Assembly: GCF_000802155.2 (NCBI RefSeq)
Contig: NZ_JQGJ02000002.1
Coordinates: forward strand, 124,001 to 188,000
Direction: 5' to 3'
Length of the DNA: 64,000 nucleotides
Source: Pseudomonas frederiksbergensis
GTDB taxonomy: Bacteria > Pseudomonadota > Gammaproteobacteria > Pseudomonadales > Pseudomonadaceae
Shown here: in pieces, positions 1 through 8,521 of the stretch
Layout: every line of letters starts with the position of its first letter
Position numbering within the stretch: position 1 is the first letter of the stretch
Translations under genes and position numbers: made by a program
The notes under the pieces: generated by a model
Told to the model about the DNA's origin: nothing
Database searches by the model: none
Seen by the model: only the letters and a program-made list of their open reading frames with translations

Positions 1-2
1 TC

Positions 3-470
3 GTGCAGGCCGGCGCGTTGCTGTCCCAGTTATTCATCACCGGCCGGATCGCACCCAGGCTCGGCGTGCGGGCATTGCTGGCCGTCGTCCCGTTGCTGAT
101 GTGCATCGGCTTTTTGGGACTCGCCCTGGCGCCTGGCTTTGCGCTGCTGGCGACGTTGATGATTGTGCGACGGATCGGTGAGTACGCGTTCGTCCGGCCG
201 GGCAGGGAGATGCTGTTCGCGCCGCTGGACGCTGAAAGTAAATACAAGGCCAAGAACTTCATCGACACCGTTGTCTATCGCGCCGGTGACGCCATGAGCG
301 GCTGGGCCAAGAGCCTGCTCGACCAGCTGGGCCAAGGTGCGGGCGTGGCCGCGATAGTCGGGGCGTGCTGCGCGTTGCTCTGGGGTTACCTGGGTTGGCA
401 ACTCGGGCGGCAGGCGGATGATGCCGCTTCCAGGGAGCTGCGCTTGGCGGTCATTTCGGCCAGGGCATGA
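3..470 (+). CDS. C-terminal part of ATP:ADP-antiporter-like (NTP/NDP exchange) MFS protein, cut by window start
   Basis: The gene is cut by the left edge; only the last 155 residues or so are visible and the true start lies outside. The fragment has three hydrophobic stretches (about residues 25-55 and 113-130) separated by a charged segment with REMLFAPLD and SKYKAKNFIDT, then a basic C-terminus. REMLF followed by KYKAK-F-DT and a YR-GD segment is a pattern I associate with bacterial members of the ATP:ADP antiporter-like (NTP/NDP exchange) branch of the major facilitator superfamily. It should be an inner-membrane transporter, substrate unknown. The GTG at base 3 is only the first possible start codon in the visible part and should not be read as the gene start. 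A generic MFS permease is the alternative. Confidence 0.6.
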   Translation: MQAGALLSQLFITGRIAPRLGVRALLAVVPLLMCIGFLGLALAPGFALLATLMIVRRIGEYAFVRPGREMLFAPLDAESKYKAKNFIDTVVYRAGDAMSGWAKSLLDQLGQGAGVAAIVGACCALLWGYLGWQLGRQADDAASRELRLAVISARA

Positions 471-589
471 AGCGTATTCGTTTCGTCCCGGCGTTGCGCC
501 AGCGACTTGAACGTCTGCCTCTATGCACCCTCTGACAGTAATGCAGGGCGAATGCACTTCGCCCATTTCCGCTCGGAGGATAGGTTTAC

Positions 590-1282
590 ATGAACATTCT
601 AATGGTCCTTACATCCCACGATCAGTTGGGCGACACCGGCAAGAAAACCGGTTTCTGGCTGGAGGAATTCGCCGCCCCTTACTACGTATTCGTAGACGCC
701 AACGCCGCAGTGACGCTGGCTTCGCCGAAGGGCGGACAGCCGCCCCTGGACCCCAAGAGCGATGAAGAACAGGCCCAGACCGATGCAACGCGGCGCTTCG
801 CCACAGATACCCAGGCCCAGGCGGCGTTGGCCAACACCGTGCCGCTGGGCGAGGTCGATCCGTACGATTTCGATGCGGTGTTCTACCCAGGCGGTCACGG
901 CCCGCTGTGGGACCTTGCCGAAAACACCGATTCCAAGACCCTCATCGAAGCCTTTTATGCCTCGAACAAACCCATCGCCGCTGTCTGCCACGCGCCCGGC
1001 GTGTTCAAGAACGTCAACGCGCCGGACGGCCAACCGGTGGTGAAGGGTAAAAAGGTGACCGGCTTCACCAACACCGAGGAAGAGGCGGTGGGCCTGACGC
1101 AGGTGGTGCCGTTTCTGGTCGAGGACATGCTCAAGGCCAAAGGGGGCGAATATTCCAAGGGCGCGGACTGGGGAAGTTATATCGTCGAGGATGGGCACCT
1201 GATCACCGGCCAGAATCCTGCTTCATCCGAAGCCGCCGCCAATGCACTGATCAAGCGGCTGCAGCAGGAACAGAGCGCTTGA
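590..1282 (+). CDS. DJ-1/PfpI (Hsp31-like) family protein
   Basis: 230 residues of the DJ-1/PfpI superfamily, Hsp31/YhbO-like branch. These cytoplasmic proteins act as glyoxalase III/deglycase or stress chaperones. The nucleophile elbow AAVCHAPG places the reactive cysteine at residue 133, followed by His134. GGHGPLWD (residues 101-108) forms the oxyanion-side loop, and Glu25-Glu26 sits where the family has its conserved acidic partner. Length is normal for the Hsp31-like group. The ATG at 590 has a strong GGAGGAT ribosome site about ten bases upstream. It appears to be a single-gene unit: the next gene is 55 bases downstream and a perfect hairpin (1299-1315) lies between. Family assignment is firm; the exact substrate is not known. 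Confidence 0.88.
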   Translation: MNILMVLTSHDQLGDTGKKTGFWLEEFAAPYYVFVDANAAVTLASPKGGQPPLDPKSDEEQAQTDATRRFATDTQAQAALANTVPLGEVDPYDFDAVFYPGGHGPLWDLAENTDSKTLIEAFYASNKPIAAVCHAPGVFKNVNAPDGQPVVKGKKVTGFTNTEEEAVGLTQVVPFLVEDMLKAKGGEYSKGADWGSYIVEDGHLITGQNPASSEAAANALIKRLQQEQSA

Positions 1283-1298
1283 GTCGGCCTTCGTGGGG

Positions 1299-1315
1299 GC
1301 GACCCATTGGGTCGC
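1299..1315 (+). terminator. Perfect GC hairpin between the DJ-1 and DUF1810 genes
   Basis: GCGACCC, a 3-base loop ATT, then GGGTCGC: a perfect 7-bp stem flanked by G and C runs that extend the pairing. There is no T tract, so it is either a weak terminator for the upstream gene or a small repeat; it ends 22 bases before the DUF1810 start. Confidence 0.4.
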
Positions 1316-1337
1316 TCCCGGTGTAGGAGAATCAATC

Positions 1338-1769
1338 ATGCAAGACCCTTTCAATCTGGCTCGTTTCGTCGAGGCGCAGCGGCCGATATTCAGTCGCGCC
1401 ATGGACGAACTGCGTGCCGGCCGGAAGAGGAGTCACTGGATGTGGTTCATCTGTCCGCAAATGCAAGGGCTCGGCCATTCCGAAATGGCCCGTCGCTTCG
1501 CGATTTCCGGCCTTGCCGAGGCCCGCGCATACCTGCAACACGATGTGCTCGGACCCCGGCTGGAGGAAGCCGTGAAAACGGTCTTGCAACACAGCGGTAT
1601 GAGCGCCGAGCGGATATTCGGCTCGCCCGATGATTTGAAGTTTCGGTCCTGTCTGACGTTGTTTATCAGCGTCCAGTCGGGATCTGCCCTGTATCAACAG
1701 GCGCTCGATCAGTTTTATTCGGGGGAGCCGGATCCTGTAACGCTCGATCTGCTTCGCCGGCAAGTGTGA
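1338..1769 (+). CDS. DUF1810 family protein
   Basis: 143 residues that match my memory of DUF1810, a small cytoplasmic family of unknown function, often single-copy in proteobacteria and rhizobia. Visible hallmarks are the DPFNLARFVEAQ opening, the central KRSHWMWFICPQ-GLG segment and the FGSPDDLKFRSCLTLF segment near the C-terminus. An upstream GTG in the same frame exists, but TAGGAGA just ahead of the ATG at 1338 and the family-typical N-terminus decide the start. No catalytic role can be read from the sequence. Its neighbours do not suggest an operon function. Confidence 0.85.
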   Translation: MQDPFNLARFVEAQRPIFSRAMDELRAGRKRSHWMWFICPQMQGLGHSEMARRFAISGLAEARAYLQHDVLGPRLEEAVKTVLQHSGMSAERIFGSPDDLKFRSCLTLFISVQSGSALYQQALDQFYSGEPDPVTLDLLRRQV

Positions 1770-1852
1770 AACAGCATCAGGTCGGCAAATGAAGCGGCGC
1801 CATCATCGGTCCAGGACGCCCTGTATCAATGCGGCAACAAGGAGAACAAACG

Positions 1853-2860
1853 ATGACACTCAATCCTATCCTGTTCATGGGGGGGGCTGGCGCTATCGGC
1901 CACCACACCGCCCGGGCGCTACGCGCCGCTTATCCCGACGTACCGCTGCTGATCGGTGGGCGCGATCTTGCGAAGGCCCAACGCACTGCCGAGCAACTGG
2001 GCGGGGCGCAGGCCGTGGTGATCGATTCCAGCGCCGAAGACCTGGGCCTCGGCGATCGCGCGGTCAGCGCCGTGGTGGTCTTCTACATGGATCACGCCCT
2101 CGCCGGACTGCGTTTTGCGCAGCAGCGCGGAGTGCCGCACCTGAGCATATCCTCCGGCGTTTTCGAAATCGCCCCGGAGATAGCGATGTACATGCACACA
2201 CCAGGCGCCTCGGCCGTTGTCCTCGGTTACGAGTGGATGGTCGGCGCAACGACGGTGTCGACGTTGAGCATCGCCCGGGAATTTCGCCGGATCGGTGCTA
2301 TCCGGATCGACGCGCTGGTCGATGAGCAGGACACCGGTGGTCCGACCGTTGCCAGCGATTTCGAACACCTGAACAAGATGCTCCCCGCCGCGCTGACAAG
2401 ACGCGACGGATTATTTGTCTGGCGCGAAGGGGAAGATTCCAAAACGCGTTTCCAGGCGCTGGATGGCACGGAAATCGAAGCCTCCGGTTTCTCCTCCATC
2501 GATGTCGCCGGCCTGGCGGCTGCGACGGGCGCACCGAATGTCCAGTTCAACATTGGCATCGGTGTGAGCTCCAGCCGGCGCCAAGGGCAACCGATGTCCA
2601 CCGAGATCATCATTGAACTCGCTGGTGAAGACCTGGCCGGCAACCCGCTGCGCACCCGTCATGCCGTCGTCCACCCGGCAGGCACCGCGCCGCTGACCGG
2701 CCTCAGCGTCGCCATGAACCTTGAGCGCCTGCTCGGATTAGACGGCCAGCCTGCGATGCCGCCGGGGCTCTATTTTCCTTATCAGCTGTTGGATGCTGAA
2801 GCGTATCTTGAGCGTTTGAAAGGAGAGGGTGGCGAGTTGCGCCGGTTGCAGGTGGGGTAA
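1853..2860 (+). CDS. Saccharopine-dehydrogenase-like NAD(P)-binding protein
   Basis: 335 residues. The N-terminus has a Rossmann fingerprint (FMGGAGAIGHHTA, about residues 7-19) followed by LIGGRDLAKA, the pattern of the saccharopine dehydrogenase NAD(P)-binding domain found in many uncharacterised oxidoreductases. The remainder includes a segment with SISSGVFEIAP and a C-terminal half that I cannot link to a substrate. It is probably a cytoplasmic oxidoreductase. The start at 1853 is preferred to an ATG eight codons upstream because AAGGAG lies about eight bases before it. The gene stands alone, convergent with the T6SS cargo operon. Confidence 0.75.
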   Translation: MTLNPILFMGGAGAIGHHTARALRAAYPDVPLLIGGRDLAKAQRTAEQLGGAQAVVIDSSAEDLGLGDRAVSAVVVFYMDHALAGLRFAQQRGVPHLSISSGVFEIAPEIAMYMHTPGASAVVLGYEWMVGATTVSTLSIAREFRRIGAIRIDALVDEQDTGGPTVASDFEHLNKMLPAALTRRDGLFVWREGEDSKTRFQALDGTEIEASGFSSIDVAGLAAATGAPNVQFNIGIGVSSSRRQGQPMSTEIIIELAGEDLAGNPLRTRHAVVHPAGTAPLTGLSVAMNLERLLGLDGQPAMPPGLYFPYQLLDAEAYLERLKGEGGELRRLQVG

Positions 2861-2939
2861 GCGCGTCGTTCAGGGATACGCCTGCTTTTCAGTTTATTCA
2901 TCGAGACCCAGCACTATTCCAGTGAGTGCTGACCAGGCG

Positions 2940-4190
2940 TTAACCGAATGGCTTGGACAGCAGCCGCTTTTGCCGCCCAGCCGGTGCACTGGTCGGGAAC
3001 ACCACCTCGCGCGGCCGAAACCGCGCGAGGCCGCAGGCGGCGGCGATGCGTTGGCGCTGCTGGCCATGAACCAGCGCCTGGCGAAAACTGTGTTCGTTCT
3101 GCGCCAAGCCCAGGATGTAACGAGTCCCCGCCTGGAAATGTCCGCCATTGGCCTGCCACCAGGCATCGACGGACTGCGGGTTTGGCCAGGGCAGGTTCTC
3201 ATCGGGGTCCATGAGTACATGCGGGTCTTCGCGGTCATCGTTCGGGCCCCCATCGAAATCCGGCAGCACGTGTAGCTCCAGGTCGAGCAGGGCCAGGTCG
3301 GCGCCGGTAATCAAGCTGAAGGCTTCGCCAGCGACCCTGGCGTAGGGCAAATCGCCCATGTGCTGGATCAACCAAGGCACGCTCACCGGATCGCCCAACA
3401 ACCCAAGGGCCTCGATGCCGATGCGCCGCTGTCCGGGATTTTGTACTAGCTGGCGTATCCAGGCGATGCTGGCCTCGCGCGGCTGCCAGGCGAGCAACAC
3501 GCAGGTTGCGCGGTATTGAAATTCGCCCGATTGCTCGGCGAATGACCGCAGCGGTTCGAGGGCTTGCTGGTCGCCCATCTGTGCCGCCGCCCAGTTGGCC
3601 CAGAAACGGGTGGCGCAATCGTGATGTTGCCGGTGGACTTGGATGAGCGGCAGCAAATCCTGCCGGCGCAGCTCGCCGGCGGTGCGGGCGGCACGTGCCA
3701 GCACGCGGGGGTCGGCATCGCAGAGCGCGGTTTGCATGGCGAGGCCGGGATCATGGCGATGCATGCCGCAGGCAGCCAGGCCCAGGCGACGAAACAGTGG
3801 CTCGGGCGCGGTGAGCATGCGGTCGATCCAGGGCGATATGCGCGCCCAGTCAAGCCATCCCAAGGCCATCCGATAGCCGCGCTCCGTTTCCACCGCTCCT
3901 CGCAAATGTTCACTGAGGCGCGACAGCACTTTCGGATTGGCCGCCTCGAAGGCCAGCACGACGCTGGCGAACATCTCGCCGATGGCATGCGGGCCGAGCT
4001 GCCCCAGGAGGGCTTCCAGTCCGGCCGGCCCGGCGACGCGCAGGCCATCGAGGTGCGCTTCGATGCGCGCTTCCAACGCGTCGAGCTCATCGAGGTCGTA
4101 ATGCGGTGCGCGTAGCGCATAGTCGCGCAGGACTGCAAGGAACCCGGCTTCTTCTACATGCAGGTCAAGGATGACGGGCAGCGTATTCAT
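2940..4190 (-). CDS. TIGR02270 family HEAT-repeat protein, last gene of T6SS cargo operon
   Basis: 416 residues resembling TIGR02270, a family of HEAT-like alpha-helical repeat proteins often found beside vgrG/PAAR effector genes. The N-terminal region (VILDLHVEEAGFLAVLRDYA, residues 6-25) and the central repeats of about 30 residues with alternating Leu/Ala helices (for example LGLAACGMHRHD, ALGLLGDPVSVPWLIQHM) support this. No signal peptide or membrane segment is seen. It starts 30 bases after the propeller gene in the same operon. Known members have no established function; position makes it a candidate effector chaperone, adaptor or immunity protein, which is inference. It ends convergent to the saccharopine-dehydrogenase-like gene with no clear terminator. 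Confidence 0.8.
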   Translation of the reverse strand: MNTLPVILDLHVEEAGFLAVLRDYALRAPHYDLDELDALEARIEAHLDGLRVAGPAGLEALLGQLGPHAIGEMFASVVLAFEAANPKVLSRLSEHLRGAVETERGYRMALGWLDWARISPWIDRMLTAPEPLFRRLGLAACGMHRHDPGLAMQTALCDADPRVLARAARTAGELRRQDLLPLIQVHRQHHDCATRFWANWAAAQMGDQQALEPLRSFAEQSGEFQYRATCVLLAWQPREASIAWIRQLVQNPGQRRIGIEALGLLGDPVSVPWLIQHMGDLPYARVAGEAFSLITGADLALLDLELHVLPDFDGGPNDDREDPHVLMDPDENLPWPNPQSVDAWWQANGGHFQAGTRYILGLAQNEHSFRQALVHGQQRQRIAAACGLARFRPREVVFPTSAPAGRQKRLLSKPFG

Positions 4191-4220
4191 TGGTCAGTCC
4201 GAATGAAGGGTTTAGCCGCG

Positions 4221-5147
4221 TCAATCAATTTGCAGGCACCGTTTCCAGCTCGAACCATCGAACTCCATGACGTCCTTGGGCCCGATGGACCACATGATCC
4301 CGTCGGCCGCACTCAGGTGATAACAGGTGCGCGGAGCGTCATCGCCGAAATCGACAGGCTTGAGCGTGTCGTCCTCCAGCCGGTAGACGAAATGCGTGGA
4401 CGATACATACAGCTGGCCGGCGAAATGCTCCATGCCCCAAAGGTCCTCCCGGGTGCTGTCGTGCTCGATCACTTCCCACTGATCGTCGCGTCCGCGCAGC
4501 AGGGTCCCGAGTTGGCCGCAAGCATAGGCATAACCGTCCTCCGCGCAGCGAACCTTGTACAGCGCCAGGTTGGTTGGGCTGTTCTGCTGAGTAAAGACCG
4601 CTCCGTCGTATTTCCAGATTTCGCCTTCCCAGCCGACGGTGTAGATTTCCTGCTCGGTGAAGCCGTCAATGGATTCGAAACTGGTGTCGGTGATGGGTAT
4701 ATCGCCGACCTGGGCGCTCTGGTCGATGCATCGCCATTGGTCTTCGCCGTCGCGCACGTAGGCTTGGCGGCAGGTGCCCACGGCGTAGGCACGACCTTTG
4801 GCGATGCCACGGATTTCTCGAAGGGGGCCACGTCTTGTTGGGTCGACACCGCAGCTGGCGATGGAAGCTTCTTCCTTGACAACACCGCCGCCACTGGCCT
4901 CAACCGAACCATCGGCGCCCAGCGTCAGCGAGCGCTCGGCAGGTACATGGCAGACCGTTCCGGAGCAGGCAAGCCATGGCACTGTCCCGGCATACCAAAC
5001 GCCTTGGTAAAACGTATAGAGGATCGAATCAACGTAACCCTCGCTGGTCGCAGCGTCGTGCGTGGCAATCAAATAACCCAGGTCTGAGTGGCGAACGACG
5101 CCAGTGGTGAGGCTGAGGCCGCTGAATGCGGGGTTTCTGGGGTCCAT
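4221..5147 (-). CDS. Beta-propeller-like protein in T6SS cargo operon (possible immunity protein)
   Basis: 308 residues with no recognised family name. From about residue 110 it shows blade-like repeats of roughly 40-45 residues with the form IYTVGWEGEIWKYDG, YACGQLGTLLRGRDDQW and MWSIGPKDVMEFDGSSW: a turn with Gly, a small hydrophobic strand, then W-x-x-D-G. This pattern is typical of WD40/Ycf48-like propellers. There is no signal peptide. It begins 23 bases after the PAAR-effector gene, and the gene directly downstream of a T6SS effector is often its immunity gene, so immunity is the leading guess. An adaptor role or simple structural protein is also possible. Confidence 0.6.
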   Translation of the reverse strand: MDPRNPAFSGLSLTTGVVRHSDLGYLIATHDAATSEGYVDSILYTFYQGVWYAGTVPWLACSGTVCHVPAERSLTLGADGSVEASGGGVVKEEASIASCGVDPTRRGPLREIRGIAKGRAYAVGTCRQAYVRDGEDQWRCIDQSAQVGDIPITDTSFESIDGFTEQEIYTVGWEGEIWKYDGAVFTQQNSPTNLALYKVRCAEDGYAYACGQLGTLLRGRDDQWEVIEHDSTREDLWGMEHFAGQLYVSSTHFVYRLEDDTLKPVDFGDDAPRTCYHLSAADGIMWSIGPKDVMEFDGSSWKRCLQID

Positions 5148-5170
5148 TTCGATCTCCTGATAGGGGGGGG

Positions 5171-6358
5171 CTACGGGCCTGGCCTGTTACCTAGCATTTC
5201 AGCCGCTGCCCTGGCGCGTTGTTGAGGATCACTGGTCATTGAGGCGCGTGCATTGATCGGCTTCTCCTCGCCAGGGTCCTTCGCTTTGTCGTGGTACTTG
5301 TTCAACTGGGCTTCCAGGCACTCCTGGGAACAGTCGGAGTCCGGAAAGGTTTTTTTGGCCGCCTTGGCCCCTGTCTCCGTGGCTTTCGCTCTTGGCCATT
5401 CGCCTTTTGCATCGGCTTGCTGCAAAGCCACCACCCCACGTCGGGTATGCATCTGACCGTGGGTGGCTGTGGTCTGGTTCGGGCCCTCCACACACATGAC
5501 CGGGGCCTTGTCGGTCTGGTATTTGCTCCAGCCGGCTTTTGTCGGGTGCTGGTTCCTGGGCTGGCCGGCGAAGGCCGGGCCGTCGGTGAAAGAGGCGGAA
5601 TCGATAAGGTGATCTCCGGTTTGTCCCGGGCAACACCTGTTGGGTTTGTATGGCGCGAGAAAGCAGCGCAAGGCCTTTTGGCACGCGTCGGCGTTGATGG
5701 TCTTGGCCAACGATGAATATTCGTTCAGGACGTCGGTGTGTGCAGCGGTGTAGGCCGGATCAGCTGCGAACCCGTCGCCTGCCGTTTTCTTTGCAGTGTT
5801 GCGCGATTGGAGGGCTTTCTTCAGCGTGTCGGTATTGGGACAAACCACTTTCTTGCTGGTGTCACACGCGTCGTTCACCCGTTTTTTTTCGCCCTCGCAC
5901 TGGGCCAGCCCTTCGGCCAGTGCCATTCGATCCGAATAAGGCCAAGGCACCGTGTTGCCGGGTTGAGAAGCATGGTTGTGGGTGGTCAGGTCCATGTGCC
6001 GGACGACATTCTTGCCCTCATATTTCACGTCCATCGACCAAGAGGTGAAATACACCTTGCCCTTGTTCCGGCTGGTGACGATGCCCTTCTTGGGCGCATT
6101 TCCGGCCTCGTCGCCGTAACTGGTCTTGAAGTAGCTCTTGTCCTTGAGCATTACCTCCTTGCCGGTGATTTTTACCGTTCGGGTGCCTTTGGTCGTGTCC
6201 TTGGCCATGCCCGTGTTGGGGTAGGGGATGGGCACGCCCAGCGGGGTGGGCGGCGCCTGGGGCGGGGTGAAGCAGACGTCCGGAAAGCAGGCGATCGACT
6301 TGCCGTCCGCCGCCTTGCAGGCGACTTCCATGTTGTTGGCGAAGACTTCGTTGGCCAT
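5171..6358 (-). CDS. PAAR-like (DUF4150) T6SS effector with probable Tox-GHH2-type nuclease tail
   Basis: 395 residues. The N-terminal part (about 1-130; MANEVFANNMEV, CFPDVCFTPPQAPPTPLGVPIPYPNT, GKEVMLKDKSYFKTSYGDEAG) is the DUF4150 PAAR-like domain that caps VgrG. The middle is helical. The C-terminal part from about residue 230 has CCPGQTGDHLID, then MCVEGPNQT and THGQMHT. I read this as a histidine-metal nuclease fold of the Tox-GHH2 class (restriction endonuclease-like HNH). The canonical G-H-H appears as G-D-H here. The reading frame extends upstream, but ATG 6358 overlaps the previous stop as TGATG and gives the family-typical N-terminus. Substrate (DNA) and antibacterial action are inferred from the family. 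Confidence 0.78.
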   Translation of the reverse strand: MANEVFANNMEVACKAADGKSIACFPDVCFTPPQAPPTPLGVPIPYPNTGMAKDTTKGTRTVKITGKEVMLKDKSYFKTSYGDEAGNAPKKGIVTSRNKGKVYFTSWSMDVKYEGKNVVRHMDLTTHNHASQPGNTVPWPYSDRMALAEGLAQCEGEKKRVNDACDTSKKVVCPNTDTLKKALQSRNTAKKTAGDGFAADPAYTAAHTDVLNEYSSLAKTINADACQKALRCFLAPYKPNRCCPGQTGDHLIDSASFTDGPAFAGQPRNQHPTKAGWSKYQTDKAPVMCVEGPNQTTATHGQMHTRRGVVALQQADAKGEWPRAKATETGAKAAKKTFPDSDCSQECLEAQLNKYHDKAKDPGEEKPINARASMTSDPQQRARAAAEMLGNRPGP

Positions 6359-7395
6359 CAGGCAGCCCTCACTGTCCGGTAGCTGAGCAGCGCGGCGGCG
6401 CGTTCGCCGGCATCGTTGCCCAGATGGCAGAAAACATTCGGCCCTTCGCCGTAGCCCTTGCGGCTCGCGGCCAGTGCCACGGCGAGCATCACCGGACCGA
6501 TGGCCGCGCCGACTTCGCCGATACAATCGGCCGGGTGCCACAGATGGAAGAATTCCTTGCGCACCCGCAGGCTGCGACTCAGGGCCAGGGAGGCCTCCTT
6601 GAAGTAATACTGTTCGCCGGAAATATCCGCCAGGCGATAATCCATCTGTTCCAGCCCGCAACCGGCCTCGCCCAGGGCCGCGCGCACGGCTTGGGTCAGG
6701 CCTTCGGCGCGCAGCGGCAGATCCAAGGATTGCACCGTGGCCGGTTCCAGGCCGAAACCCAGGCCAATGCAGGTCAATTGCGGTGTTTCATCGCTGACGG
6801 GCGCAGCCAGCACCACAGCTGCGGCACCTTCGCCCGGAATGAAACCGTTGGAGTTCTCGCTGGTCAGCAAGCGTTCGCGTTGCTCGAACGCGGCGAGGGT
6901 GGGGCCGCAAAGCAACGAATCGACGCCGGCCACCAGCACATGGCAATGGCCGCCCTGGTGGATCAGCCTGCGTGCGTCAAGCAAGGCTACGGCGGCGCTG
7001 ACCCGGCCCCTCGGGATGATGTTCGAGTCGGGGTGGAAGCGCCGGCCCAGCTCAGTTTCGATATCACGCAGCAATTCCCTGTCGAGGCCATTCAATCGCC
7101 CGGGCCGCTCGGCCTCGGCCACGCCCAGCAGCAGCGGAATCTTCTCCGGGTCAACCCCTGGGACGCTTTGCAACGCCTCGGCGATGGCGCGAGAGGCCAT
7201 TTTGATCAGCTTCGTGCGACCGCGCCAGGGTTGTTCCAATGGCACGCTGGCGCCGATGATCCACTCGCCGGCGCGGTCGATGAAACGGGTTTCCTGGAAG
7301 TTGTCGATGGCACAGCGAATTGCCGCGCAGCCCGCCGGAGCGCTGAGGCCGACAGCACTGATCATCCCCGACCCGATGATGCACAGGGTTGTCAT
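6358..7395 (-). CDS. Ketosynthase-fold pseudoenzyme of T6SS cargo operon
   Basis: 345 residues with the overall plan of a beta-ketoacyl-ACP synthase: N-terminal IIGSGMISAVGLSAP, a helix ARRLIHQGGHCHVLVAGVDSL, and GFIPGEGAAAVVLA (the conserved G-EGA-VVL element). However, the active site is absent. Where FabF-type enzymes have a nucleophilic Cys (CATG-like), this protein reads RVSAAVALLD. Where they have HGTGT it reads ISGEQYY, and the last catalytic His (GH-GAAG) is replaced by CIGEVGAAIG. Such proteins recur beside DUF2169 and PAAR genes in T6SS clusters. I infer a structural or chaperone role in effector loading rather than fatty acid synthesis. It overlaps the DUF2169 stop by one base. Confidence 0.78.
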   Translation of the reverse strand: MTTLCIIGSGMISAVGLSAPAGCAAIRCAIDNFQETRFIDRAGEWIIGASVPLEQPWRGRTKLIKMASRAIAEALQSVPGVDPEKIPLLLGVAEAERPGRLNGLDRELLRDIETELGRRFHPDSNIIPRGRVSAAVALLDARRLIHQGGHCHVLVAGVDSLLCGPTLAAFEQRERLLTSENSNGFIPGEGAAAVVLAAPVSDETPQLTCIGLGFGLEPATVQSLDLPLRAEGLTQAVRAALGEAGCGLEQMDYRLADISGEQYYFKEASLALSRSLRVRKEFFHLWHPADCIGEVGAAIGPVMLAVALAASRKGYGEGPNVFCHLGNDAGERAAALLSYRTVRAA

Positions 7396-8507
7396 CAGTG
7401 GGTTTCCTCGGGCGCTCGCTTGGCTTTCACCAGGGCGCCCAGCGAGGGGTAATAGTCCTTGCCCAGCTCACGGGCGCGCCACCAGCCCGTGGGCATCGTG
7501 CCGACGAGCACCTGGGCGATTTCAAAGATGTTGCGTCGCAGCGGACGGGCGATGCGCCACGTCAACTGCACCTGGCGCGCCCCTGTGTCGATCAGCAAGG
7601 TGTCGATCACCGCCGAGACCGTTTCATGGCCGCCTTTTTTCTTGAAAAAGGTCACCGGCACGTCCATTTCGGGCACACGAAAGCCCGCTCTTTCCTGGGG
7701 GGTGAGGTTGAGCAACAGCACCTCTTCGCCGCCGCGCAAGTAGTCGGTTTGCTGATCTTCAGGGGCGGCCTGGAAGTAGCGGTTGTCGAAGTCCGCGGGC
7801 AAGAACGGAAAGCTGTCAGCCAACCAGGCATCGTCATAAGTCCCGGCATAGCGGGCGCGTTGCGGCCAGCTGCGGCCGATGGGACCCAGGGCCATGGGGC
7901 GGAAGTCGCCGGACGGCGAGTCGATGGGCTTGCCCAGCTCTTCGGTGTTGGGCATTGGCCTGCCGACAATGTCGATATCGTCGGTGTTGCTTGGGTACCA
8001 GCCGCAACCGCACGGGTTCTGCGGATGGCAATCAAGCATTTCGGGTACGTTCGCCATGGTGCGGGAGCCACCGAAAGCCTGGGCGTAGGTAATGGCCTGC
8101 TCGGTAAACGCCTGGGGTGAACCGGGCGTCAGGCCCATCAACCCCGGTTGCCATTGCCGAGGGCCCAGCACCGAGAAGGCCTTGCTGACCCGGCCGACCC
8201 GAATGCCGGCGGTCAATTGGGTCACGGGCCGGCCGCCGGGAGCATAGGCCTTGCCGCAGAGCAGCACATCGCAGCATGGCTTGAACGGGGCGAAGTCCAT
8301 TTCCTGTTGGGGGGCGCTGAGGCCCGGTTCACCGAGGAAGGCGTCGGCCATCAGCAGTGGCTGCTGGGAATCGGCGAGGGTTGCGACGCGGCCATCCAGC
8401 GGCAGATCGAACGTGCCTTTGGCCACAACGACCAGGGATTCGCGACCATCGGGTGCCATGCCCAGGGTATAGGCCACTTGCAGTTGGCTGGCGTTGAGCA
8501 ATTCCAT
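7395..8507 (-). CDS. DUF2169 domain T6SS effector adaptor
   Basis: 370 residues typical of DUF2169, a T6SS accessory family that helps particular PAAR-like effectors load on VgrG. Recognisable points are the N-terminal LVVVAKGTFDLP, the DVLLCGKAYAPGGRPVTQL strand pair, AITYAQAFGG, the cysteine-rich NPCGCGWYP segment, and LGPIGRSWPQRARYAGTYDDAWL followed by FPFLPADFDNRYFQAAPEDQQ. The last of these is nearly a signature of the family. The frame is open for 54 more codons upstream, but ATG 8507 begins a sensible domain start 14 bases after the DUF6484 stop. The pairing with a DUF4150 effector downstream matches the usual gene order. No export signal; it should act in the cytoplasm. Confidence 0.88.
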   Translation of the reverse strand: MELLNASQLQVAYTLGMAPDGRESLVVVAKGTFDLPLDGRVATLADSQQPLLMADAFLGEPGLSAPQQEMDFAPFKPCCDVLLCGKAYAPGGRPVTQLTAGIRVGRVSKAFSVLGPRQWQPGLMGLTPGSPQAFTEQAITYAQAFGGSRTMANVPEMLDCHPQNPCGCGWYPSNTDDIDIVGRPMPNTEELGKPIDSPSGDFRPMALGPIGRSWPQRARYAGTYDDAWLADSFPFLPADFDNRYFQAAPEDQQTDYLRGGEEVLLLNLTPQERAGFRVPEMDVPVTFFKKKGGHETVSAVIDTLLIDTGARQVQLTWRIARPLRRNIFEIAQVLVGTMPTGWWRARELGKDYYPSLGALVKAKRAPEETH

Positions 8508-8521
8508 GTGCGACTGCCTGT

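Noticed and set aside
2829..3275. 148-residue plus-strand open frame at the end of the saccharopine-like gene
   Set aside because: It is the antisense shadow of the TIGR02270 gene and has no domain or ribosome site.
5171..6661. 496-residue version of the PAAR effector
   Set aside because: The first 101 residues overlap the ketosynthase-like gene and are Arg-rich shadow sequence; ATG 6358 with the TGATG junction is the proper start.
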